Origin: Subdoligranulum variabile
Lineage (GTDB): Bacteria > Bacillota > Clostridia > Oscillospirales > Ruminococcaceae
Length of the DNA stretch: 50,406 nucleotides
NCBI GenBank assembly: GCA_004552305.1
Contig: SFOX01000016.1
Span: 1 to 50,406, forward strand
Reading direction: 5' to 3'
In this document: positions 15,694 through 23,182 of the stretch, piece by piece
Numbering within the stretch: the stretch's first letter is position 1
Layout of the letters: each line of letters begins with the position of its first letter
The notes under the pieces: generated by a model
Seen by the model: the letters and a program-made list of their open reading frames with translations, nothing else
Told to the model about the DNA's origin: nothing
Database searches by the model: none
Program-made: the position numbers and the translations under genes

Positions 15694-16938
15694 TTATTTC
15701 AGCAGGTGCAGCGCCGCCGCCACGGTGTCCGCCAAGGTACCGTCGTTGCAAAGGGTGGCGGTGGCAGCGGCGCGGTACAGCGGCAGGCGCTCGTGCGCCA
15801 TCTCACGCAGGGCGGCGCCTCCCTTGGAAAGCGGTCTGCCGGCAGTTGCCAGCTTGTCCAGCGGGCGCTGCACCCACAAAACGGGACCGTTTTGCCGCAG
15901 CGCGTGCCGGTTTTCGGGCGTTTTGACAACGCCGCCGCCGCAGGCGATGACCTGTCGGTTCTGCCGCGTTAAATCGGCAATGACATCCGCCTCATACCGG
16001 CGAAACGCCGCCTCGCCCTCTTGGGCGAAGATATCGGGAATCGTCTTGCCGGTGCGGCGCTCGATTTCCGCGTCGGCGTCCACAAAGGTTTTGCCCAGCT
16101 TTTTGGCAAGGGCAGCGCCCACGGTGGACTTTCCGCAGCCGGGCATCCCGATCAAAACAACGTTCTGCAGTTCTTTTTGCAGCTCGCGGCTGATTTGGGG
16201 TATCAGCGTTTCGCTGTCCAGCGGCTTGCCGGTAAAATGCTCGGCGGCATACACCGCCTGCGCCACCAGCATTTCAAAGCCGCCGGCAGCCGTCAGACCC
16301 CGGTCCTTGGCGCGCAACACCAGCTCGGTGGCAAAGGGGTTGTACACAACGTCCAGAACCGTTTCCAGCCGGGGCAGTGCCGCCACATCCAACAGGCATT
16401 GCCCCGTTTGCGGGTACATACCGCAGGGCGTCGTATTGACGACGATCTGCACATCGCTGCGCGCCGCGGCTTGCTCGTAGGTCAGGGCGCCATCCCTGCC
16501 CGTGCGGCTGGCGGTCAAAATTTCCTTGGCGCCGCCGTCCCGGCAGACTGCGCTTACCGTGGCATGGGTGCCGCCGGTGCCCAGCACCAGCACAGTCTTG
16601 CCCGCAAAATCCACGCCGTGCGCCTTAGCCAGATACGCAAAGCCCGCGTAATCGGTATTGTAGCCGTACAGCCTGCCCCCGCGGTTGACCACCGTGTTGA
16701 CCGCCCCAATTGCCTTGGCGCGGGGATCAACCTTATCGCAGCAGGGCAGTGCCAGCTGCTTATAGGGAATGGTCACATTGACCGCCGTAAATTCGCGCTT
16801 TGCAAAAAAGGCGCGCGCCTCCGCCTCGGTGGGCAGGGGCAGCAGGGTATAGGTGTAGTCGGCGATTTTTTCGTGAATGATTTTGGAGTAGCTGTGTCCC
16901 AGCTTTGCTCCAATCAATCCATACAGGGTCTGTGTCAA
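15694..16938 (-). CDS. aroE-aroK: bifunctional shikimate dehydrogenase / shikimate kinase
   Basis: A fusion of two consecutive shikimate-pathway enzymes. Residues 1 to about 258 are AroE: NVTIPYK (Lys60) and NTDYAGF provide the catalytic Lys/Asp pair, and VLGTGGTHAT is the NADP-binding loop. The remainder to 414 is shikimate kinase: P-loop GMPGCGKST (about 264-272), DADAEIE for magnesium and shikimate binding, and CGGG. A GTG nine bases upstream overlaps the AGGAGG ribosome binding site, so the TTG eight bases after AGGAGG is the likely start. No linker break, frameshift or internal ribosome site is visible, so it should be one polypeptide catalysing dehydroshikimate to shikimate-3-phosphate. 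Confidence 0.93.
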   Translation of the reverse strand: MTQTLYGLIGAKLGHSYSKIIHEKIADYTYTLLPLPTEAEARAFFAKREFTAVNVTIPYKQLALPCCDKVDPRAKAIGAVNTVVNRGGRLYGYNTDYAGFAYLAKAHGVDFAGKTVLVLGTGGTHATVSAVCRDGGAKEILTASRTGRDGALTYEQAAARSDVQIVVNTTPCGMYPQTGQCLLDVAALPRLETVLDVVYNPFATELVLRAKDRGLTAAGGFEMLVAQAVYAAEHFTGKPLDSETLIPQISRELQKELQNVVLIGMPGCGKSTVGAALAKKLGKTFVDADAEIERRTGKTIPDIFAQEGEAAFRRYEADVIADLTRQNRQVIACGGGVVKTPENRHALRQNGPVLWVQRPLDKLATAGRPLSKGGAALREMAHERLPLYRAAATATLCNDGTLADTVAAALHLLK

Positions 16939-16959
16939 GGGCGGCACCTCCTTTGCGGT

Positions 16960-18072
16960 TTATTTTTGCGGCAGACCGTGCTTTTGTGCCAATGTACCGT
17001 AGCGCACCGTCAAAAGATCCAGCAAGCCGAACGCTGTCAGCGTGTTTTGCACCACGGCGGCGCGGGGGACAATACAGGGGTCGTGCCGCCCCTTGATTTG
17101 CAGCTCGGCGTCCTGCTTTGACGCAAAATCCACGGTGTGCTGTTGTTTATAAATGCTGGGCGTGGGCTTTATCACCGTGCGGAACACCAGCGGCATCCCG
17201 TTGGTGATGCCGCCGTTCACGCCGCCGTTGCGGTTGGTGGCGGTGCGCACCACACCGTTTTGCATCGTAAAGGCGTCGTTGGCTTCGCTGCCGCGCAGCC
17301 CGGCAAAGGCAAAGCCCGCGCCGAATTCCACGCCCTTGCAGGCGGGGATGGCGAACATCAGGTGGGAAAGCTCGCTCTCGACACTGTCAAACCACGGCTC
17401 GCCCACACCGGCGGGCAGCCCGGTGACGACGGTTTCCAGAATGCCGCCCACGCTGTCGCCCTGCGCCCCGGCGTCGCGGATCGCCTGCTGCATCGCGGCT
17501 TCCTTTTCGGGGTCCAGCAAGGCAAAATGCCCCGGCTCCGGCTCGGGCAGCAGCAGCCCCGCCGCGCTGGAAAGCGGGGCATCCTGTACCCCGGCGCAGG
17601 CGGCAATGTGGGTGTACACCCGCACGCCCAGATTGCGCAGAACGCCCTCGCAGACAGCACCCGCCGCAACCGATGCCGCCGTGATGCGTCCCGAAAAATG
17701 CCCGCCGCCGCGTGCATCCTGATACCCCTCATATTTGGCGTGCGCCGTATAGTCGGCGTGACCCGGGCGCAGCAGATCCTGCGTCTTGGCGTAGTCGCCG
17801 CTGCGGGTATTCTGGTTGCGGATCATCAGGGTCAGCGCCGTGCCGGTGGTTTTGCCCCGGTATACGCCGGACAAAAACTCCACCTCGTCCGCCTCGGTGC
17901 GGGCCGTCGAAAGCCCATCGCCCCTGGCGCGGCGGCGATCCATCGCAGCTGCCACGGCTGCCTCGTCAACGGGCAGCCCTGCCGCCAGACCGTCCAGCAC
18001 AGCGCCGACGGCGGGGCCGTGGCTTTCGCCAAAAATTGTCATAGATACGGCATTTCCGAAGGTGTTTTTCAT
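16960..18072 (-). CDS. aroC: chorismate synthase
   Basis: FMN-dependent 1,4-elimination of phosphate from EPSP to give chorismate. 370 residues. GESHGPAVG near the N-terminus, RPGHADYT, and DARGGGHFSGRITAA are signature stretches, followed by GGVNGGITNGMPL. It starts four bases after the aroB stop, with GGAATAAG from the end of aroB acting as a weak ribosome binding site, consistent with translational coupling. Length and motifs are ordinary. Confidence 0.96.
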   Translation of the reverse strand: MKNTFGNAVSMTIFGESHGPAVGAVLDGLAAGLPVDEAAVAAAMDRRRARGDGLSTARTEADEVEFLSGVYRGKTTGTALTLMIRNQNTRSGDYAKTQDLLRPGHADYTAHAKYEGYQDARGGGHFSGRITAASVAAGAVCEGVLRNLGVRVYTHIAACAGVQDAPLSSAAGLLLPEPEPGHFALLDPEKEAAMQQAIRDAGAQGDSVGGILETVVTGLPAGVGEPWFDSVESELSHLMFAIPACKGVEFGAGFAFAGLRGSEANDAFTMQNGVVRTATNRNGGVNGGITNGMPLVFRTVIKPTPSIYKQQHTVDFASKQDAELQIKGRHDPCIVPRAAVVQNTLTAFGLLDLLTVRYGTLAQKHGLPQK

Positions 18073-18076
18073 ACGC

Positions 18077-19123
18077 TTATTCCATCCCCAGAAGGCTGGG
18101 CAGTTCGGTCAGCGGCAGGGTTTCGGCACGCCAGCAGCCCAGCCCCGGGCATTTGATCACGGTAATGGTGCCGTTGCCCGCCTTTTTATCATGCAGCATA
18201 TAGTGCAGCACCTTTTCCTTGCTGACGCCGGTGCGCACCGGCAGCCCCAGCGTGCGGTAGATGGCACGCACCCGCTTGGTCAGGGCGTTGTCCTCGATCA
18301 TTGGCAGCATTCCCAGCGCCACACACTCGCCGTGGTACAGCCCGGTGGTGCGCCGCCCGCGGATGCCCTTGACCGCCTCAATGCCGTGTCCGATGGTATG
18401 CCCAAAGTTCAGACATTTGCGCATACCGCCCTCGCGCTCATCCTGCTCGACGATTTTTTTCTTGAATTTCAGGCTGCGGTAGATGATCTCCTCCAGATTT
18501 TGGCGGGGGTCCTCGCACTCAAACAGCGAAAACAGCTTGGGGTCGCCGATCAGCCCGGTTTTCAGCGCTTCCGCCAACCCGTTGGCGACCTGCCGCTCGG
18601 GCAGGGTGGTCAGCGTGTCAAAGTCCACCAGCACCACCTTGGGCTGCCAGAACGCACCTACGATGTTTTTTGTTTCACCCAGGTCGATGGCAGTCTTGCC
18701 GCCGATGGAAGAATCCACCTGCGAAAGCACTGTCGTGGGGCAGTTTACAAAGTCAATGCCGCGCATATAGCTGGCGGCGCAAAAGCCGCCCAAATCGCCC
18801 ACAACGCCGCCGCCCACCGAAACCAGCAGGTCGGCGCGGGTCATACCAAAGTCCAGCATAGCCTGCAAAACCTCGCCGTATACCTTCAGGCTTTTGCTGC
18901 CCTCGCCCTGCGGGATGGTGTAAACCCTCGCATCGGGACACTGGTCGGCTACAGTTTGGGCGTACTGTGCCGGCACGCCGGAATCCGTCAGCACAAACAC
19001 CTTGCGGTTGGCGGTGTTGGTAAACTGGTGCAGGTTTTTCAGGCAACCCGCCTTTAAAATAATATCGTAGCTGCGCTGTTTTAACTGCATTGTAAGTTTC
19101 ATACCGAACTTTTCCTTTTTCAT
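18077..19123 (-). CDS. aroB: 3-dehydroquinate synthase
   Basis: Cyclises DAHP to 3-dehydroquinate using NAD and a divalent metal; second shikimate-pathway step. 348 residues. The NAD-binding glycine region SVGGGVVGDLGGFCA and SQVDSSIGGKTAID are diagnostic, and the metal ligands are in the later LNFGHTIGHGIE and YHGECVALGM segments. The ATG is preceded by GGGAGG eight bases upstream and lies four bases after the pheA stop. Confidence 0.95.
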   Translation of the reverse strand: MKKEKFGMKLTMQLKQRSYDIILKAGCLKNLHQFTNTANRKVFVLTDSGVPAQYAQTVADQCPDARVYTIPQGEGSKSLKVYGEVLQAMLDFGMTRADLLVSVGGGVVGDLGGFCAASYMRGIDFVNCPTTVLSQVDSSIGGKTAIDLGETKNIVGAFWQPKVVLVDFDTLTTLPERQVANGLAEALKTGLIGDPKLFSLFECEDPRQNLEEIIYRSLKFKKKIVEQDEREGGMRKCLNFGHTIGHGIEAVKGIRGRRTTGLYHGECVALGMLPMIEDNALTKRVRAIYRTLGLPVRTGVSKEKVLHYMLHDKKAGNGTITVIKCPGLGCWRAETLPLTELPSLLGME

Positions 19124-19127
19124 TGTA

Positions 19128-20225
19128 TTAGCCTCCCAGCGTAAACGCGCCCAGCAGCCGCAGGGTGCTGCAGGCGGCGGTCAGGGTATCCAGCAGGTCG
19201 CGGCAGTCCTGCGCGCGCGAACCGGCAGGGCAGACCAGCTGCACATAAAAATAATATTCAAAGGGTACATGGGGCAGGGGACGGCTCTTGATGCACTCCA
19301 TATTAAAGCCGCGCGCGCCGATTTGATCCAGCACGGCAGCCAGCTGCCCGGGCTTGTGGCGGGCGGTAAACAGCAGCGCCAGCCGCTGCCCTTCGCCGGT
19401 CAGGGCAGGCGGGGTTTCGCTGCGTTCGATCACGATAAACCGGGTGGTGTTGTCGCCCTCGGCGTTGATGCCCGGTGCCAGCACCTGCAAGCCGTACAGC
19501 TGCGCGGTTTCGGCGCTGGCAACGGCGGCCAGCGTGGGGTCGTTCTGCTCTGCCACATGGCGGGCAGCGTCCGCCGTGTTGCCCCACGGCTGCAGGGTAA
19601 AGGCGTGCTGCTGCAAAAAGACGTTGCTTTGCGCCAGCGCCTGCGGGTGGCTGATCACGGTGCGGATCTCCTCGATTTTCGCGCCGGGCAGCGCCACCAG
19701 ATCCTGCCGTATGGGCAAATCGCACATCGCCGCCACCGTGATCTGCGGGTGGGTGTACAAGAGATCCAGCACGGCGGAAACATCCCCGGCGCTGGAATTT
19801 TCAAACGGCAGCACGCCAAAGCGCGCATCGCCGTTTTGCACGGCGTCAAACACCTCGCCCCATGTGGCAAAGGCGGCGGCGCGGGCAAAGGGGAACAGCT
19901 TGCGCAGGGCAATGTGGCTCCACGCGCCCTCAATGCCCTGATAGGCGGCGGTGTCCTGCCCCAGCGCGGCGCGCTGGTACGCGCGGGAAATTGACATTGC
20001 CTCCTGCAAAAAGGCGCGGTAATAGGGACGCAGTGCATCGTTTTGCAGCCGCGCCGTGTTTTTGTCCAGCACGGCAGCCTCCCGCGCGGCGTCAAACACC
20101 GGCTTGCCGGTCTGCGCCTTGTAGCGCACCACGTCGGCGACCGCCTGCATACGCTGCTCAAACAGGGCAGCCATCTGAGCGTCGATCTCGTCGATCTGGC
20201 TGCGGGCTTGCTGTAAAAGATCCAT
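19128..20225 (-). CDS. pheA: bifunctional chorismate mutase / prephenate dehydratase (P-protein)
   Basis: Makes phenylpyruvate from chorismate. The 365-residue protein has an AroQ-type chorismate mutase (about 1-80, with the R..ID.ID..(L/M).LF pattern), a prephenate dehydratase domain (about 95-270, with GxxGAWSH-like QGIEGAWSHIA, LPFENSSAG and NTTRF), and a C-terminal ACT domain. In the ACT domain the phenylalanine-binding ESRP motif reads IKSRP here, so feedback binding may differ. Longer frames exist, but AAAGGAG eight bases before this ATG fixes the start. First gene of the leftward aromatic operon; its leader carries a 99-bp mobile-looking repeat. Confidence 0.94.
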   Translation of the reverse strand: MDLLQQARSQIDEIDAQMAALFEQRMQAVADVVRYKAQTGKPVFDAAREAAVLDKNTARLQNDALRPYYRAFLQEAMSISRAYQRAALGQDTAAYQGIEGAWSHIALRKLFPFARAAAFATWGEVFDAVQNGDARFGVLPFENSSAGDVSAVLDLLYTHPQITVAAMCDLPIRQDLVALPGAKIEEIRTVISHPQALAQSNVFLQQHAFTLQPWGNTADAARHVAEQNDPTLAAVASAETAQLYGLQVLAPGINAEGDNTTRFIVIERSETPPALTGEGQRLALLFTARHKPGQLAAVLDQIGARGFNMECIKSRPLPHVPFEYYFYVQLVCPAGSRAQDCRDLLDTLTAACSTLRLLGAFTLGG

Positions 20226-20240
20226 CGCAGATGCTCCTTT

Positions 20241-20342
20241 AGGCAACACCGCACAATTCCCGCCTGACGGCTTAAGCACCGCTCCGGCGGCTGCGGCACC
20301 TCGCTCGCCGTATCGGCACTTAGAATTATGCGGTATTGCCTT
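20241..20342 (-). repeat. 99-bp element with terminal inverted repeats, copy 1 (in the pheA leader)
   Basis: Read on the minus strand it begins GGCAATACCGCATAAT and ends ATTGTGCGGTGTTGCC; the ends are inverted repeats of each other (12-13 of 16 positions pair exactly). A second copy lies at 27943-28042 in the opposite orientation, with about nine differences in 99 positions by eye. No coding capacity. It sits between the pheA promoter and its ribosome binding site, so it is transcribed as part of the operon leader. Confidence 0.85.
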
Positions 20343-20352
20343 TACTATAAAG

Positions 20353-20364
20353 TACTATTTAGTA
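20353..20364. promoter_or_regulatory. operator-like palindrome in the pheA promoter
   Basis: TACTATTTAGTA is a perfect palindrome, flanked by a further TTTACTA/TAGTAAA pair (20341-20366), immediately downstream of the -10 box on the leftward strand. It is placed where a repressor would block the start of transcription. The cognate regulator is unknown. Confidence 0.4.
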
Positions 20365-20365
20365 A

Positions 20366-20394
20366 AGTATAGCATAAAGAAAGCGCCGCCACAA
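20366..20394 (-). promoter_or_regulatory. promoter of the aromatic amino acid operon
   Basis: Minus-strand TTGTGG (20389-20394), 17 bases, TATACT (20366-20371), the latter within the extended motif TATGCTATACT. Confidence 0.6.
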
Positions 20395-20408
20395 GAGTGA
20401 CGGCGCAA
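20376..20408 (-). terminator. terminator of the HAD hydrolase gene
   Basis: GCGCCGTCA and TGGCGGCGC form a stem followed by TTTCTTTAT on the minus strand. The descending arm includes the -35 box of the pheA promoter, so terminator and promoter overlap. Confidence 0.65.
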
Positions 20409-20452
20409 AAATCAGACAGTTTTCTTGGTTTCGTGTAATAGGCGGTGCTGCC

Positions 20453-21295
20453 TTATGCGTGCAGGGCGCTGCGCAGTGCCGCCAGCAGCTCGGCTTGGTA
20501 CTTCGGGTCAAACGTGCCGTGCAGCAGCTTGGGCAGGGCTTCCTCCTGCAGGCGGCGCCAGCTGGCAGCCTCGCGCCCCGGCAAAATCGGCACAAACGCC
20601 ACACCGTTGGCGGCGGCAGCCTGGGCGTCCCCCATGGCATCACCGACCATCACCACCTTGCGGCTCTCGTACCCGCACGCCAGCATGGTAGCAATGGAGT
20701 TTGCCTTGCTGCCGACCTCCTGCCCAAAAATCACATCCGCGTGCTTGGCAAGACCGTAGCGCTTCCACTCGCTGGCAATGGCGCTCTCGTTCGCAGAGCT
20801 GACCACCGCCAAATCTGCCACGGCGTGCAGCTGGCGCAAACCGTCCTCCGCGTAGGGGAAGGGCTTAAATGTGGGTTCCAGCAGCTGGATGCGGCGGTTG
20901 CAGGCGTTGTTCCACTCCTGCAATTTGCGCAGCGCCGGGCTGCCGGTTTTTAAAATTTCCTTTTGCAGGCTCGCCGTCGAAAGTTCTGCCGCCGTGTTGA
21001 CCCACGCGGCAATATCCTCGCTGCCGGGCAGCTCAATGCCGCGGTTTTTCAGCCGGTCAAATACCAGCACCACGCTCTCAAACCGGGAAATTCCCCGCGT
21101 AATGGTGTGCAGGTTGATTTCATCCCAGGCAGAACGGACAAAGTCCGCCTGCTCCTCCAGCGCAAATACGCGGATCAGCTCCGGACACATTACGGTGCTG
21201 TGCTTGGTGCGCACCGTGTCCATAACGCATCCGTCAGAATCCATACACACCAAAAATTCACGTCGCTTGGTAAAATCCTGCAATACGCTTGCCAT
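20453..21295 (-). CDS. HAD-superfamily hydrolase
   Basis: A haloacid dehalogenase-type phosphatase, 280 residues, cytosolic. Motif I is MDSDGCVMDT near residue 20 (nucleophile Asp and general acid Asp). Motif II is VVSSANESA, and motif III/IV lies in MVGDAMGDAQAA with its acidic pair. The large insertion between motifs I and II is a helical C1-type cap. The substrate is not predictable; phosphoglycolate- or beta-phosphoglucomutase-like proteins share this layout. Two in-frame ATGs occur; the second has AGGGGGG at eight bases and is preferred, while the first would leave only two bases. It has its own promoter and terminator. Confidence 0.85.
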   Translation of the reverse strand: MASVLQDFTKRREFLVCMDSDGCVMDTVRTKHSTVMCPELIRVFALEEQADFVRSAWDEINLHTITRGISRFESVVLVFDRLKNRGIELPGSEDIAAWVNTAAELSTASLQKEILKTGSPALRKLQEWNNACNRRIQLLEPTFKPFPYAEDGLRQLHAVADLAVVSSANESAIASEWKRYGLAKHADVIFGQEVGSKANSIATMLACGYESRKVVMVGDAMGDAQAAAANGVAFVPILPGREAASWRRLQEEALPKLLHGTFDPKYQAELLAALRSALHA

Positions 21296-21324
21296 ACCCA
21301 TAACCCCCCTTATACATTATAAAT

Positions 21325-21353
21325 ATCATACCAACAAAGGTGCGGTTTGGCAA
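21325..21353 (-). promoter_or_regulatory. promoter of the HAD hydrolase gene
   Basis: Minus-strand TTGCCA (21348-21353), 17 bases, TATGAT (21325-21330); a TATAAT also occurs a few bases further on. Confidence 0.6.
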
Positions 21354-21381
21354 TGGGTTTTGACAAAAATTTAGCAAAATT

Positions 21382-22107
21382 TTACACACCCCGCCCCAGC
21401 GCCTGCCCAATGGGCATATGCAGCAGCAGGTTTGCCATACCGTCCGCCGGGGTGGGCTGCTTGTTGATGACCACCAGCGTATCGCCTTTAAAATACCGCA
21501 GCAGCCCTGCCGCCGGGTACACCGCCAGACTGGTGCCGCCCACGATCAGCACATCGGCGGCGCGTATGGCGTTCACCGCGCCCTCCAGCGTAGCCTCGTC
21601 CAGCCCTTCCTCGTACAGCACAACGTCGGGCTTTACCACGCCGCCGCAGTCGGTGCAGCGGGGGATACCGTCGCCCGTTTTGCCCGCTTCCTCAATAAAG
21701 CTGACGGGGTAAAATTTGCCGCAGCGGGTGCAGTAGTTGCGCAGGGTCGAGCCGTGCAGCTCAAACACATTTTTGCTGCCCGCCGCCTGATGCAGCCCGT
21801 CAATGTTCTGGGTCACCACGGCGGCGCACCTTCCCTCGCGCTCCAGCTCCGCCAGCCGCAGATGTGCCGCGTTGGGCTTGGCGCCGTGTACGATCAGCTT
21901 TTGGCGGTAAAAATCGTAAAATTCTGCCGTGTGCCGTTCAAAAAAGGTATGGGAGAGCATTTCCTCCGGCGGGTAGCGGAATTTCTGGTGGTACAGCCCG
22001 TCCACCGAGCGAAAATCCGGGATGCCGCTTTCGGTCGATACCCCCGCCCCGCCGAAAAACACCATCGCATGACAATTCTGTAAAATTTCCTCCAAAGCAG
22101 GCACCAT
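21382..22107 (-). CDS. cobB: NAD-dependent protein deacylase (sirtuin)
   Basis: Class III lysine deacylase of the Sir2 family, 241 residues, using NAD to remove acyl groups from lysines in the cytosol. GAGVSTESGIPDFRS is the NAD-binding signature, TQNIDGLH carries the catalytic-site Asn/Asp, and ELHGS the catalytic His. CTRC and CTDC are the two zinc-binding pairs, about 20 residues apart. A longer reading frame extends upstream, but AAAGGGG lies ten bases before the ATG used. It is divergent from the NAD(P)H-hydrate dehydratase gene; both concern nicotinamide cofactors, which may or may not be meaningful. Confidence 0.92.
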   Translation of the reverse strand: MVPALEEILQNCHAMVFFGGAGVSTESGIPDFRSVDGLYHQKFRYPPEEMLSHTFFERHTAEFYDFYRQKLIVHGAKPNAAHLRLAELEREGRCAAVVTQNIDGLHQAAGSKNVFELHGSTLRNYCTRCGKFYPVSFIEEAGKTGDGIPRCTDCGGVVKPDVVLYEEGLDEATLEGAVNAIRAADVLIVGGTSLAVYPAAGLLRYFKGDTLVVINKQPTPADGMANLLLHMPIGQALGRGV

Positions 22108-22186
22108 ACGCCGACAACCCCTTTCGTTTTTTTGCGGTTTCCTGTATAATGCTATTATTATAAATCCTTTTGGGGGAGGTTTCAAT

Positions 22187-23080
22187 ATGCCGCAGGAGAT
22201 CACCGTTCAAAACGCCCGCCAATGGCTGCCCGCCCGCAAGGCGGACAGCAACAAGGGCAGCTACGGCGCTGTGCTGGCAGCGGCGGGCAGCACAGCCTAC
22301 CGCGGTGCCGCCGCTCTTTGCACCGAGGGGGCGCTGCGCAGCGGGGCAGGGCTTGTGTATCTGGCATCGGTCGAGCCGGTCTTGCAGCTGGCGCTGACCC
22401 GCACGCCGGAATGCTGCGTCTGCCCCTGCCGCACGGCACGCGGCGGCGGCATCCACCCGCAGGATGCCGCCGCCCTGCGCTCTTGGTTTTGCGGCAAAAA
22501 CAACACCGTCCTGCTGGCAGGTCCGGGGCTGGGGGAGAGTGCCGCCCCCGTCTGCAAGGCGCTGCTGCACCGCAGCGCCCCTTGGTGCGCCGCCGTACTG
22601 GATGCCGATGCCCTCAATGCGCTGGCAGTCGGCAAGCTGAAACGGCTGCCCCTGCCCAAAAATACCGTGCTGACGCCCCACCCCGGCGAGGCTGCCCGCC
22701 TGCTGGGCAGCTCGGTGCATCAGGTACAGGCGGATCGTCCCGCCGCCGCGCGGGCGCTGGCAGAAACCTACGGCTGTGTGGCGGTGCTGAAGGGCAGCGG
22801 CACGCTGATTGCCCAGCCGGACGGCACGCTGTGGCACTGCACCACCGGCAACGCGGGGCTTGCCAAGGGCGGCAGCGGCGATGTGCTGGCGGGGATGACC
22901 GCCGGGCTGCTGGCTGCCGGGCTGCCGCAGGGGCGCACCGCCGCCCAGATGGCTGCACTGGCAGTCTGGCTGCACGGTGAGGCCGCCGACCGCTGCGCCG
23001 AGCAGCGCAGTATGACCGCCATGCTGCCCCAGGACCTGTTTGAGGAGCTTGGGTATTTACTGGCGGAACTGGAAGGCTGA
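22187..23080 (+). CDS. nnrD: ADP-dependent NAD(P)H-hydrate dehydratase
   Basis: Repairs hydrated NADH/NADPH (NADHX/NADPHX) using ADP. The 297-residue protein is the ribokinase-like C-terminal half of the YjeF family. KGSYGAVLAAAGS at the start, the central GPGLGES, and TGNAGLAKGGSGDVLAGMTAGLL are the recognisable nucleotide- and catalytic-site motifs. The N-terminal epimerase (NnrE) domain is absent, so an epimerase would have to be encoded elsewhere. The start has GGGGGAGG upstream. The -10 box TATAAT at 22145-22150 overlaps the divergent cobB control region. Confidence 0.88.
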   Translation: MPQEITVQNARQWLPARKADSNKGSYGAVLAAAGSTAYRGAAALCTEGALRSGAGLVYLASVEPVLQLALTRTPECCVCPCRTARGGGIHPQDAAALRSWFCGKNNTVLLAGPGLGESAAPVCKALLHRSAPWCAAVLDADALNALAVGKLKRLPLPKNTVLTPHPGEAARLLGSSVHQVQADRPAAARALAETYGCVAVLKGSGTLIAQPDGTLWHCTTGNAGLAKGGSGDVLAGMTAGLLAAGLPQGRTAAQMAALAVWLHGEAADRCAEQRSMTAMLPQDLFEELGYLLAELEG

Positions 23081-23116
23081 CCCGGCAAAAAATCTCGCCG
23101 TATGGGCAAACCCCAC

Positions 23117-23145
23117 TTGCCAAAAAATTCATAAGGGTATATAAT
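23117..23145 (+). promoter_or_regulatory. promoter of the WYL regulator gene
   Basis: TTGCCA (23117-23122), 17 bases, TATAAT (23140-23145). Confidence 0.7.
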
Positions 23146-23182
23146 AGGACTGCTTTTTAAAGTGGAAAGGAGCCGATCCCGT

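Noticed and set aside
20226..20365. T-box or leader-peptide attenuator before pheA
   Set aside because: The leader consists almost entirely of the 99-bp dispersed element. I see no T-box AGGGUGG-like sequence, no phenylalanine-rich short frame and no terminator/antiterminator pair.
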